Shown: piece after piece, positions 45,197 through 53,945 of the stretch
Numbering within the stretch: the first letter of the stretch is position 1
Layout: each line of letters begins with the position of its first letter
NCBI RefSeq assembly: GCF_039941015.1
Contig: NZ_JBDVFI010000057.1
Source: Sedimentitalea sp039941015
GTDB lineage: Bacteria > Pseudomonadota > Alphaproteobacteria > Rhodobacterales > Rhodobacteraceae
DNA: 64,000 nt
Direction: 5' to 3' (one strand)
Notes under the pieces: generated by a model
What the model was told of the DNA's origin: nothing
The model's input: only the letters and a program-made list of their open reading frames with translations
Database searches by the model: none
Position numbers and translations under genes: made by a program

Positions 45197-46399
45197 ATGA
45201 CGGACAGGCAGAAAATTATTGTTGCCGAAGACAATCTTGTGCAGCGGGTGTACCTGTCCAGACTGATCGAGACGCTAGGGTACGAGGCGATCCCCGTTGA
45301 TGACGGTTTGGAAGCCTTGAAGCAGGTACGTGAAACCAAGGTCCAGATCCTGATCAGCGACTATCAAATGCCCAATTTGAACGGAATTGAGCTTACCCAT
45401 GAAATACGTCAGCTTAATCTAGACCACTATGTTTATATTATCATGATCACTGGCAATGAGAATGATGATATAAGGAACGAGGCCCTAGAAGCAGGGGTAG
45501 ATGATTTTCTGAACAAGATGCGCAGCCCCGTGATGCTCAAGGCGCGTATTCGGGCCGCAACCAGACTCATTCATCATGCCGAAGAGCTTGCAGAGCGGAC
45601 CAGAATCTTGAAGGAATCCAACGACCGGATTCAGGATGATCTACACGCTGCAGCCGCCGCTCAGCGACGGCTATTGCCCAACATTCAGAAAGAAATGTTG
45701 GGGTTCACGATCGCCTCTGAATTTGTGCCATCATCGTTTGTTTCGGGAGACATGTTCGGCTGCTTTCCACTAAATGATGACACGCTTGGATTCTACGCCA
45801 TCGACGTATCTGGCCATGGGGTTCATGCCTCTCTCTTGTCTGTCGCATTGGGCTATCTGATCACGCCCGAATTTTTCGGCTATGTCGCGATGGAAGAGGG
45901 GAAACCCTTTGACCCTGCAGCATTGGTCACCAATTTGAATGATCGCTTCTGCAGTGATGACAGCGATGAATACTTTACGATGTTCTGTGGGATGATTGAT
46001 ACCTCTACTGGCAAGCTGGATTATTGTCAGGCCGCATACCCGTCCCCTCACTACGTCGATGCAGCCGGAAACATCCATAACGTCGGCGACGGCGGGTTTC
46101 CTGTCGGAATGTTGCCGGGGGTTCCCTACGAGAACAACTCGTTGGTGATGGATGCGGGTGGTGCCATTGTAATTTGCTCGGATGCCGCTTCAGAAGCTGA
46201 AAATGAAAGCAACAAGCCCTTTGGTCTGGACCGTTTGCGTGACATTGTGGCAACGATTCCTGATGTTGGCACCGAAAACATGCCCGCTAAGGTTGTAAGG
46301 ACTTTGACCGATTGGCGTGGCGGCAACACACTGGAAGATGACCTTACGGTTGTCGCTCTTGAAAGGAATATCCCTGATGATCCACACAACGCTACATGA
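45197..46399 (+). CDS. Response-regulator SpoIIE phosphatase (RsbU-like)
   Basis: A 400-aa protein with a receiver domain (residues 5-122; acidic pair Glu11-Asp12, phospho-acceptor Asp55 in ISDYQMPN, Lys107), a linker helix with a probable coiled coil (122-160), and a PP2C/SpoIIE phosphatase (170-392) with the metal Asp residues in SGDMFG (Asp185), DVSGHG (Asp203) and the late EDDLTVV. Such proteins dephosphorylate a STAS anti-anti-sigma factor when the receiver is phosphorylated. The two following genes encode exactly that STAS partner and its kinase, and the coupled operon continues into polysaccharide genes. The cognate kinase may be one of the two encoded downstream (inference). Confidence 0.9.
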   Translation: MTDRQKIIVAEDNLVQRVYLSRLIETLGYEAIPVDDGLEALKQVRETKVQILISDYQMPNLNGIELTHEIRQLNLDHYVYIIMITGNENDDIRNEALEAGVDDFLNKMRSPVMLKARIRAATRLIHHAEELAERTRILKESNDRIQDDLHAAAAAQRRLLPNIQKEMLGFTIASEFVPSSFVSGDMFGCFPLNDDTLGFYAIDVSGHGVHASLLSVALGYLITPEFFGYVAMEEGKPFDPAALVTNLNDRFCSDDSDEYFTMFCGMIDTSTGKLDYCQAAYPSPHYVDAAGNIHNVGDGGFPVGMLPGVPYENNSLVMDAGGAIVICSDAASEAENESNKPFGLDRLRDIVATIPDVGTENMPAKVVRTLTDWRGGNTLEDDLTVVALERNIPDDPHNAT

Positions 46400-46721
46400 T
46401 CCCGACATTACTGTCGTGCGGCCAGGTGTTGAGCGTCTAACAGCAGCAAATGCGACTGCCTTCAAAAGTGAAGTGATTGCGTTGGTTGACGATGGGGCAA
46501 ACCAGATCATCATTGATTTTTCTGCGGTCTCGTTCTTGGACTCATCGGGTTTGGGGGCGCTTGTGAGTGCGCTCAAAAAGGTCGGGCATCGGGGTGACTT
46601 GCTTGTGTGCGGATTGAACGGAGACGTCCATCAGATGTTTCGTGTCTGTCGTATGGATCGGGTCTTTCCAATTCACAGCACTGTTGAAGCAGCCATCCAA
46701 ATGCTCAAGGAGCGTCAGTGA
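46377..46721 (+). CDS. STAS-domain anti-sigma factor antagonist (RsbV/SpoIIAA-like)
   Basis: A 114-aa single STAS domain. The phosphorylation loop is FLDSSGLGALV (Ser56 after Asp55), preceded by the strand NQIIIDFSAVS. It starts within the end of the phosphatase gene (23-base overlap) behind GAAAGGAAT and overlaps the kinase gene by four bases. In its unphosphorylated form it should bind the RsbW-like kinase or another target. No sigma-factor gene is nearby, so the output may be protein-protein control of the polysaccharide machinery. Confidence 0.9.
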   Translation: MIHTTLHDPDITVVRPGVERLTAANATAFKSEVIALVDDGANQIIIDFSAVSFLDSSGLGALVSALKKVGHRGDLLVCGLNGDVHQMFRVCRMDRVFPIHSTVEAAIQMLKERQ

Positions 46722-47155
46722 GCCATCGTATCTTTGAGATGTCTAACAGGATTGATGCGGTGGACCCTATGGTTCTCACACTTCGGGAAGAGGTCGAAGC
46801 GGATCTTGCCGACGATACAAGGTTTCGCTTTGAAATCTGCATAACCGAAATTCTGGCGAATTTGGTAAATCACGCTCAAACAAAGATCTCTGACGCTGCC
46901 ATCAAGATCAGCCTTTCTGTCAAACCGGGCAGCGCCTCAATCGAGATTTTTGATCCAATCGGCGCAAAGCCATTCGATATACGCGAATATGCAACGGACC
47001 TGTCTCAGGTGGATGCCATGGCAGAGGGCGGGCGCGGACTTGGCCTCATTATGGAATGCGCTGACGAGGTCAAATACAGCCGGTCCGGTGACCGCAACAG
47101 CCTGCGGCTCGAATTTTGGGACGAATCGCAGACTGAGACAAGCGAGCTACCCTAG
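46718..47155 (+). CDS. Anti-sigma factor-type serine kinase (RsbW-like HATPase)
   Basis: A 145-aa GHKL ATPase with a GTG start. The N-box is ITEILANLVNHA (Glu and Asn that bind Mg-ATP), the G1-like motif lies in EIFDPIGAKPFD and the G2 loop is EGGRGLGLIMECAD. There is no histidine-kinase phosphoacceptor domain, so it belongs to the SpoIIAB/RsbW class that phosphorylates STAS proteins on serine. It completes a phosphatase-STAS-kinase partner switch, 14 bases before the first polysaccharide gene. Confidence 0.88.
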   Translation: MSHRIFEMSNRIDAVDPMVLTLREEVEADLADDTRFRFEICITEILANLVNHAQTKISDAAIKISLSVKPGSASIEIFDPIGAKPFDIREYATDLSQVDAMAEGGRGLGLIMECADEVKYSRSGDRNSLRLEFWDESQTETSELP

Positions 47156-47169
47156 AACGGAGCAAGTGA

Positions 47170-48906
47170 ATGAAACGAACAGTATTGGTCAGGTCCGTAT
47201 TGACGCTGGCAGCATCATTTGTTGCGTTGACGGCCGCGCCGCACCTGCAGGCACAAGAAACCACTGACGCACCATCTTCTGTGACGATCGGGAATATCGT
47301 TGTCGAAGGGACAGCCTACGACAGTATGACAATCCGCTCGACCGCGCCGTTGATCATCGAATTTGATGGCGATGGTGATCTGCGAAAGGAATGTAACCGC
47401 GGTGCGCGTTTTGATGCCGAGACCCACTTTGGGCGCAATGGACAGCTGACAGATCGTGAATACCAAATGGCCAAAACGGCTTGGTCATATTTTGAAAAGC
47501 GATTTCAGCCCGAAACAGGGTTGGTGAACGCTGTCGGGTCTTATCCATCAACCACCCTGTGGGACACGGCGTCATACATCAGCGCATTGGTTGCAGCCTA
47601 TGAGTTATGTGTAATCGACAAGCGCGACTTTGACACACGCGCGACCAAGCTGATCAACACTTTGCGGAACCTTGACCTTTACCAAGGGGAAGCCCCCAAT
47701 AAGGTGTACAACGCAAAAACAGGAGAGAAAGTGAACTATGCCAACGAGGCTGGCGAGGTTGGCATGTCTGCCCTCGATATCGGTCGCATGTTGGTCTGGC
47801 TGCGTATTCTCAAGGAACGTCATCCGCATCTGGCCAACAGCGTTGATAACATCCCGATGCGGTGGAATTTCTGCAACCTTATCAATGATGATGGCCGCAT
47901 GTTCGGCTCGTTCAAACGAGGCGATGGGACAACTCGCTACGTGCAAGAGGGCCGTTTGGGATACGAGGAATACGCTGCCAAAGGGTTTGCGTTGTGGGGG
48001 TTCGATGTTGATCGCGCCCTGTCGCCAGAACCATTGGACTATACCAACATCTATGATGTGAAAGTCCCCTATGATGGTCGGGATCCACGGGTCTTCAAGA
48101 ACCAGAACTATGTCCTGACAGAGGGGTATATTCTGGACGGTCTTGAGCTGGGGTGGGATCTGCCGTCAGATATCGAGAATGACGGCGAAACCGCCAGCCA
48201 CGGGTGGCGCGCTGAATTTGCGAACCGGATTTACCTGGTTCAGCAGCGTCGGTTTGAACAGACGGGCATCGTCACAGCGCGCTCTGAACATCAGGTCAAC
48301 GGCAAGCCCTATTTCGTCTATGATACGATCTTTGCGGATGGCTATCCATGGAACACGCTGGACCCGACGGGTGAATATCAACCTGACCGCTCGGCAATCG
48401 CTGCCAAAGCCGCAATCGGCATGTGGGCGCTGTGGGAGACGGACTATACCGACCTGCTGTTTGAAAGCGTCGCTGACCTCTATGAGCCTGATGTTGGTTT
48501 CTACGAAGGTCTTTATGAAAACGGAAACGGCTTCATTCCGCTCCAGTCATCCAACAACAACGGCATCATTCTTGCCGCGCTTTTGTACAAGGTACAGGGT
48601 CCGATCCTGAAGAAGGCGAACAACAACACCCAGACCTGGGACATGGCCTTTAACGGAACCGACATTCGCGACAACAAATGCCACCCAAACAAGATGATCA
48701 AAGAGGTGCCGTGCTGCGGATGTGAAAACCCAACGCGGATTGACCCTGTCATTCCAGTTGAAGAGTTCATCTATTGTCGCCCGGTCCTGACCGGTGGTGA
48801 GATCGGCGCAACAGAGTGCCAGCCTACCGAACATGAACTCGCTCCGCCGAAAGTGCGCAAGGTTCTAAATCAATCATGCCCTATCCCGTCTGATGATGAG
48901 CAATGA
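47170..48906 (+). CDS. DUF3131-like exported protein A
   Basis: A 578-aa protein with a signal peptide (residues 1-29, ending LQAQ). Residues about 95-480 form an alpha/alpha-toroid-like domain of the DUF3131 type: AWSYFEKRFQPETGLVNAVG, YPSTTLWDTASYISALVAA, MSALDIGRMLVWL, GYEEYAAKGFALWGFD and FADGYPWNTLD. The C-terminal 60 residues are Cys-rich (CCGC and further Cys), suggesting disulfides in the periplasm. The gene at 51880 encodes a second copy of the same domain. Function is unknown; the fold and the setting next to a synthase suggest glycan binding or hydrolysis. It overlaps the acyltransferase gene by four bases. Confidence 0.8.
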   Translation: MKRTVLVRSVLTLAASFVALTAAPHLQAQETTDAPSSVTIGNIVVEGTAYDSMTIRSTAPLIIEFDGDGDLRKECNRGARFDAETHFGRNGQLTDREYQMAKTAWSYFEKRFQPETGLVNAVGSYPSTTLWDTASYISALVAAYELCVIDKRDFDTRATKLINTLRNLDLYQGEAPNKVYNAKTGEKVNYANEAGEVGMSALDIGRMLVWLRILKERHPHLANSVDNIPMRWNFCNLINDDGRMFGSFKRGDGTTRYVQEGRLGYEEYAAKGFALWGFDVDRALSPEPLDYTNIYDVKVPYDGRDPRVFKNQNYVLTEGYILDGLELGWDLPSDIENDGETASHGWRAEFANRIYLVQQRRFEQTGIVTARSEHQVNGKPYFVYDTIFADGYPWNTLDPTGEYQPDRSAIAAKAAIGMWALWETDYTDLLFESVADLYEPDVGFYEGLYENGNGFIPLQSSNNNGIILAALLYKVQGPILKKANNNTQTWDMAFNGTDIRDNKCHPNKMIKEVPCCGCENPTRIDPVIPVEEFIYCRPVLTGGEIGATECQPTEHELAPPKVRKVLNQSCPIPSDDEQ

Positions 48907-50054
48907 GCGGGAGCGGAAAACCCAGACTACTCTGGTTTGATTCAAACAGAGTCTTCGCCGCGATGGGCGTGGTCCTGATCCACTCTTCGACGGATTTCGC
49001 TGGCCAACCCTTTGCGGCTGCAGAGCCATCCGCGCGATTGATACCTGTTTTCCTGCGTTCCTTGGGAGAGTTCTCGGGATCAGAGATGTTCTTTATGTTC
49101 TCGCTGTTCTTGATGGCGATGCGAGTCGATAAAAAGATGCCCGATTACGGGACGGCGATAGGCCAACAGGCGAAACGCCTGCTTATCCCGTTTCTGTTCT
49201 GGACTGTTTTCTATGTCTTTTTCAGATTGGTAAAGGCGGATGCCTTTGGCTATGTGCCTTATATCTGGGATCAGATTACCGACGTCAAGAACTGGGCTGG
49301 GTACCTCATACTGGGTAAGTCTCAGTACCATATGCACTTTTTGCCCACCCTGTTTGCGCTCTTTCTGTTCTATCCCGTGATGAAGGTCGCAACACGCTAT
49401 CCGGTGTTCGGGTTTGGTCTGTTGATCACACTTGGTGTGATGAACAGCGCACAGGCGTGGGTGTGGGGTCTTGATCTTGATCCAAGCGTCCGGGACTATG
49501 TTGTTCGTGCCCTCAAGATTTTTGGCTATGTCGGATATGGATTGGCCGCTTTTGCGATCTACGGGTTGTGGAAAGACGGTATTCCGCGTGGTGAATCGCG
49601 TCTTATCAGGCGAGTTGCATTCTACCTTGCCTGTCTGGCGTACATTGCCACGCTTCCGTTCTATGCGGTCGCCTATGAAACAGGTGGCTGGGGCATAAGA
49701 GGTGGCTGGGATTTCTACGGCCATTTCCTGATGCCGGTTTGTGTCTTCTTTATCTTTCTGGGCGGGCAGTATTTGCACTGGTCCAAACGTTGGTCCTTTT
49801 TGGCTCAATTCAGTTTTGGCGTGTATCTCGTTCATCCCTTGGTCATCGACCTGATTGATGTTTTCCTGTTCAAGACGGGATTGTCACAAATGATGGCACC
49901 GTGGGGCATAGTCGTATCGCGGTACTGCATGGCGCTGCCGATGTCGTTTGGCCTTGCATATGTCATATCAAAGGTCGCGCTGTTGGCGTGGACAATCGGG
50001 TTGGGCCCCACTCCGTGGGAACGGTCCAAATCCAGTTCCGCGGCAGGTACCTAG
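48903..50054 (+). CDS. Membrane acyltransferase (acyltransferase-3 / OpgC-like)
   Basis: A 383-aa protein with about ten membrane helices. The amino end WFDSNRVFAAMGVVLIHSS carries the family's catalytic His (VLIHSS) in the first helix. FLRSLGEFSGSEMFFMFSLFLMAM, QAKRLLIPFLFWTVFY and FSFGVYLVHPLVIDL follow in typical order. Such proteins O-acylate extracellular glycans (acetyl, succinyl). Located between a DUF3131-like gene and the GT2 synthase, it probably decorates their product. Confidence 0.87.
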   Translation: MSGSGKPRLLWFDSNRVFAAMGVVLIHSSTDFAGQPFAAAEPSARLIPVFLRSLGEFSGSEMFFMFSLFLMAMRVDKKMPDYGTAIGQQAKRLLIPFLFWTVFYVFFRLVKADAFGYVPYIWDQITDVKNWAGYLILGKSQYHMHFLPTLFALFLFYPVMKVATRYPVFGFGLLITLGVMNSAQAWVWGLDLDPSVRDYVVRALKIFGYVGYGLAAFAIYGLWKDGIPRGESRLIRRVAFYLACLAYIATLPFYAVAYETGGWGIRGGWDFYGHFLMPVCVFFIFLGGQYLHWSKRWSFLAQFSFGVYLVHPLVIDLIDVFLFKTGLSQMMAPWGIVVSRYCMALPMSFGLAYVISKVALLAWTIGLGPTPWERSKSSSAAGT

Positions 50055-50056
50055 GT

Positions 50057-51883
50057 ATGGATGACTACTTTCTGAAGTTCGAAGATCGGCAGCCCGAGCC
50101 ACCGCTGCCTTACTCCGCACCGCGTGAAATGCTTTGGCAGGCACTGGCTACCGTCGCGCTGGTCGTCGGAGGCTGGTACATCTGGTGGCGTTGGGCGCAT
50201 TCGCTGAACCCTGACGCCATGTGGTTCGCGATCCCGTTGGTGCTCGCGGAGAGTTGCGCCTACTTTGGCATGATCCTGTTCGTCTTTAACCTCTGGAAAG
50301 ACGATCCGCTCAAGATTGAGAGCCCGCCAAAGATACTCGCAAATGTCGTCGACAAGCACCCCGAAGGTGACCGCGAAATCACCGTTGATGTGATGTTTGC
50401 AACCTACGACGAAGACCCAGAACTGGTCCGTTTAGGCATCATTGATGCCAAAAAGATGACCTACCCGCATCCAATTGATATTCGAATACACATTCTTGAC
50501 GATGGGCGTCGCCCCGAAATGCGCGCCGTGACCGAAGATGAGGGCGCGAATTACATCACCAGAACCACGAATGAGGGTTTCAAGGCGGGCAATCTACGCA
50601 ACGCCATGGAACAAACCTCGGGTGATTTCATGGTGATCTGTGATGCCGATACGCGCCCGTTTCCAACATTGCTGGAACACACATTAGGCTATTTCCGCGA
50701 TACAAAGATGGCCTGGGTGCAAACACCGCAATGGTTTTATGACCTGCCGGAGGGGGAGCATCTAACGGCCAAGATTAGGCGCCGGTTTGGGGCAAAAGGC
50801 GGCAAGATCGGCTGCGCAATTGAACGTTTCATTGGTCCGGTCGTTTATGGTGCCGACCCGTTCGTGAATGACCCCAAGATGTTCTACGATGTCATTTTGC
50901 GTCGCCGAAACTGGGTGAATGCGGCCTTCTGTTGCGGCGCGGGTTCCATCCACCGTCGCGAGGCCGTGATGGAGGCTGCCCTGCGGAGTTTTGGCGAAAA
51001 GGTCGAGCAACGATCATTTGGGGTCGAAGAAATCGTCACCGTATCCAGCAAGGAACGCGTGATCGCACCCGATCTGCTTGCGGCTATCCGTACGGAATCC
51101 GCGGCCACAGAAGTACTGACACCTTATCGTTTTCACGTCTCAGAGGATATCTATACCTCGATTGTCTTGCACTCAGACAGCGAGCGTGGGTGGAAATCCA
51201 AACAGCACCCCATTGTTGAAAGCAAGATGCTGTCACCACAGGACTTGCTGACATGGACAGTCCAGCGTTTCAAATACGCTGGCGGCAGTCTGGATATTCT
51301 GAAGAATGATAATCCGTTGTTTCGTCGCGGTTTGTCGCTTGGCCAGCGACTGATGTATGGAACCACCTTCTATTCATACCTCGCGCCACTGTGGAACATT
51401 GTGTTTCTCTTTGCGCCAGTCATCTATCTGCTCACAGGCATTTCGCCCGTCACTGCATATTCGGATGAGTTCTTTTTTCGACTGATCCCCTTTCTGGTTA
51501 CACTTGAACTCGCCATCATGGTGGGGACTTGGGGCATCGCAGGATACGCGGCCAAGGCAAGTTATCTGGCGTTCTTTCCGCTTGGGCTAAAGGCGCTGCT
51601 TGCTGTCGCAAAGGGCGAAAAAATCTCGTTCAAGGTCACACCCAAGGTCCGCCAAACAGGAAATTTTCTAGCACTTGTGCGACCTCAAATTGCGGTGGTT
51701 GTTCTAACTGCTTTTGGCGCCATCTGGGGTTTAGGTGCATTGATCTATGGCGGCACCTCGCATTCGGCAGGCGGCGTTGTCGCGAATATCCTCTGGGGCA
51801 TTAACAACTGTCTGGCCATGGCCGGAATGATCCGTGCCGCTTTGTGGAAGCCGGACAACACAGAAGAGGTACCAACAGCATGA
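50057..51883 (+). CDS. Cellulose-synthase-like GT2 glycosyltransferase without PilZ domain
   Basis: A 608-aa processive glycosyltransferase. Two helices (about 28-45 and 57-78) precede the GT-A domain with ILDDGRRPEM (DDG 148-150), KAGNLRNAM, the metal DAD (196-198), TPQWFYD, CGAGSIHRR and SEDIYTSI (Glu363-Asp364). The product-channel motif, usually QxxRW, reads QRFKY (403-407), so Arg and Trp are replaced. Four or more helices follow (about 440-600), and the protein ends without the PilZ domain that activates BcsA by c-di-GMP. No bcsB-like gene is next to it. Start 50057 is used because upstream in-frame sequence overlaps the acyltransferase gene. It probably makes a beta-glucan-like or other polymer; the substituted motif leaves the sugar and linkage open. 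Confidence 0.88.
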   Translation: MDDYFLKFEDRQPEPPLPYSAPREMLWQALATVALVVGGWYIWWRWAHSLNPDAMWFAIPLVLAESCAYFGMILFVFNLWKDDPLKIESPPKILANVVDKHPEGDREITVDVMFATYDEDPELVRLGIIDAKKMTYPHPIDIRIHILDDGRRPEMRAVTEDEGANYITRTTNEGFKAGNLRNAMEQTSGDFMVICDADTRPFPTLLEHTLGYFRDTKMAWVQTPQWFYDLPEGEHLTAKIRRRFGAKGGKIGCAIERFIGPVVYGADPFVNDPKMFYDVILRRRNWVNAAFCCGAGSIHRREAVMEAALRSFGEKVEQRSFGVEEIVTVSSKERVIAPDLLAAIRTESAATEVLTPYRFHVSEDIYTSIVLHSDSERGWKSKQHPIVESKMLSPQDLLTWTVQRFKYAGGSLDILKNDNPLFRRGLSLGQRLMYGTTFYSYLAPLWNIVFLFAPVIYLLTGISPVTAYSDEFFFRLIPFLVTLELAIMVGTWGIAGYAAKASYLAFFPLGLKALLAVAKGEKISFKVTPKVRQTGNFLALVRPQIAVVVLTAFGAIWGLGALIYGGTSHSAGGVVANILWGINNCLAMAGMIRAALWKPDNTEEVPTA

Positions 51884-53232
51884 GCTTTCGTTCGAACCTC
51901 ATAAAAGCGCGTAGTCATATCACATTCCTGATGGCTCTCGGTCTTGGACTGACACTTGTCATTTTCCTTGAAAGGACAATTGACGCACGCAAGGACCCTT
52001 CGACAGAAACGGCGGTTACCCCTCCCGTGGAACTCCAATCTCCGCTCGCAGCCTTCGATGATGTAACACCTTTACCTTTGGCGGTTACAGGAACCAGCGC
52101 CAAAGATGATCTCGCGTTTGCTCAGATTGCGTGGAAGTATTTTGAGAACAACACGCATCCCGAAACAGGTCTGGTCAATTCGGCGGACAGGTATCCGTCT
52201 ACAACGATGTGGGAAACCGGCTCGTATTTTATTGCGGTGATCTCGGCGAATTTATTGGGCCTGATCGATAAAGAGGAGGCGGAGGCGCGCATTTCCCTTG
52301 CTCTGAAGACGCTGACGCAGATGCGGCTGTTTGATGATATCCTGCCGAATAAGGCTTACAACGTCCAAACCGGCGAGTTGGTGGACTATGGCAATCGGCC
52401 CGTAGAACGCGGTTTGGGCTGGTCTGCATTGGACATTGCGAGAATGGTCGGCGCTTTGGGACAGGTCCAGAACAGCTATCCCGATCTTGCACCCGAAGTT
52501 GCGGTGCTGCTTGAAAAGTGGGATCTGGCGCAGATGGTAACGGATGGCCAGCTGATCGGCGGCAATATTGCTGACGACAAATTACGTCGCGATCAAGAAG
52601 GTCGCGTTGGATATGAACAATACGCCGCCAAAGCCATGATGCTGTTTGGTTTTGACATGTTTAACGCCTACCGCGCCGAGGACCATCTGATGGTCAAAGA
52701 CGTATTGGGCCAGCCCATTCCGGTCGATACGCGCCTGCACCGGAACGTGACCCCTGCATTCACCGTTAGCGAACCCTATATTTTCGATGGTTTGGAATTC
52801 GGCTTTGATGCCCGCTCACATCGGTTCGCCACCGCGATCTACAAGGCCCAGGAGGCGCGTTATAACGAAACTGGCGTTCTGACCGCCGTCAGTGAATCCC
52901 ATCTCGATGAGGCTCCGTACTTTGTTTACTCATCCATTTGGGGCGGAGGTGAACCCTGGGCGGTGATGACATTCAAGGGCGACCGTCTGGACAGCAAGCG
53001 CACAGTCACAACCAAGGTTGCCTTTGCTTTTGATGCCCTGTTCGGAACCGACTACAGTCGTGAACTTGTTGCCGCTATCGCCCCATTGGGTGATCCTGAA
53101 CGTGGTTGGCCGGAAGGTATTTACGAGATTGATGGCGCGACAAATGCGTCGATAACAACCAATACAAACGCCACCGTGCTGGCAGCGCTTGCATTTAGAG
53201 TGCACGGCCCTGTGATCCATTCAGAACCATGA
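51880..53232 (+). CDS. DUF3131-like membrane-anchored protein B
   Basis: A 450-aa protein with one N-terminal membrane helix (about residues 14-32) and no cleavage site, then a DUF3131-type domain clearly related to the protein at 47170: AWKYFENNTHPETGLVNSAD, YPSTTMWETGSYFIAVISA, WSALDIARMVGAL, GYEQYAAKAMMLFGFD. It lacks the Cys-rich tail of the first copy. It overlaps the synthase gene (ATGA) and the next gene (four bases), so a membrane-tethered periplasmic partner of the synthase is likely. Confidence 0.8.
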   Translation: MSFRSNLIKARSHITFLMALGLGLTLVIFLERTIDARKDPSTETAVTPPVELQSPLAAFDDVTPLPLAVTGTSAKDDLAFAQIAWKYFENNTHPETGLVNSADRYPSTTMWETGSYFIAVISANLLGLIDKEEAEARISLALKTLTQMRLFDDILPNKAYNVQTGELVDYGNRPVERGLGWSALDIARMVGALGQVQNSYPDLAPEVAVLLEKWDLAQMVTDGQLIGGNIADDKLRRDQEGRVGYEQYAAKAMMLFGFDMFNAYRAEDHLMVKDVLGQPIPVDTRLHRNVTPAFTVSEPYIFDGLEFGFDARSHRFATAIYKAQEARYNETGVLTAVSESHLDEAPYFVYSSIWGGGEPWAVMTFKGDRLDSKRTVTTKVAFAFDALFGTDYSRELVAAIAPLGDPERGWPEGIYEIDGATNASITTNTNATVLAALAFRVHGPVIHSEP

Positions 53233-53879
53233 AATTCCCAGCTCTCTACATAGGTCTGCTGCTGGCATGTGGCGTCACCAAGGGAATGGCCGAACCCTGC
53301 GTCTCATCGACTTTTGACGTTCCGATCCCAGGCGCCGTTGACGTCGTTACCCGACACGCGGATGTCCCGTCTCCAAAGTTTCCGGGGCTTTGGCAGGAAG
53401 GGAGCTTGGATGGCTACTTTTATGCGTTGTATGCCAATGGCGAAGGTATCCTGAAATCAGCGCGAGAAACCTCGGAGTGGGATATCCGCGTTGTATGCGA
53501 AGCAGATCAAGAGGACTGTTCAATCAAGACCAACGGCGTTCCACCGGAGGACGCGCAAGACGTAGTAGATATTCTGACTCAATGTCTGCAAGGTCAGCCA
53601 CTGACCTCGCCAGAGATCCCAACACCAGACCCCGAAACGCCGCAACCACAGGAAGTCATTCCCTGCGGCCTTGCAACAATTCCTGAAGGACCAGCAGGCT
53701 TGTCGCTTCAACGTCTGCTTGTCATCGCAGGCCAAGACCCCGGCCCCGTCGATGGCCTGATCGGAAGGAACACACGAAACGCGCTGGCCGCGATCTTGGG
53801 TGCGGAAGCATACGAGATGGAGGTCTTAGAAGCTGTTAGTGCGTTGGATCGTTGGATGTGCAATCCGAGCGAAAACTGA
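53229..53879 (+). CDS. Exported protein with a peptidoglycan-binding-like C-terminus
   Basis: A 216-aa protein with a signal peptide (residues 1-21, ending GMAE). Residues about 50-115 (LDGYFYALYANGEGIL, then Cys and CSIKTNG) resemble a segment of the barrel protein encoded at 55482 (INGLRYVLFPDGTGTV, then CTITGEG), so both share a small unnamed domain. A Pro-rich linker follows, and residues 160-195 (LSLQRLLVIAGQDPGPVDGL and following) look like a PG-binding-1 repeat. It may anchor the synthesis machinery to the cell wall. It is the last gene of the tightly coupled run that began at 45197. Confidence 0.7.
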   Translation: MKFPALYIGLLLACGVTKGMAEPCVSSTFDVPIPGAVDVVTRHADVPSPKFPGLWQEGSLDGYFYALYANGEGILKSARETSEWDIRVVCEADQEDCSIKTNGVPPEDAQDVVDILTQCLQGQPLTSPEIPTPDPETPQPQEVIPCGLATIPEGPAGLSLQRLLVIAGQDPGPVDGLIGRNTRNALAAILGAEAYEMEVLEAVSALDRWMCNPSEN

Positions 53880-53945
53880 GAGCAACAACACTCAGTAGAT
53901 GGACTTCAATTTCGCCATCTCTGATCAAGTTCTGGATATTGGGCA

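Noticed and set aside
45197..47155. General stress sigma-factor (PhyR/EcfG) locus
   Set aside because: The receiver domain is joined to a phosphatase, not a sigma-like domain, and no ECF sigma or NepR-like gene is adjacent.
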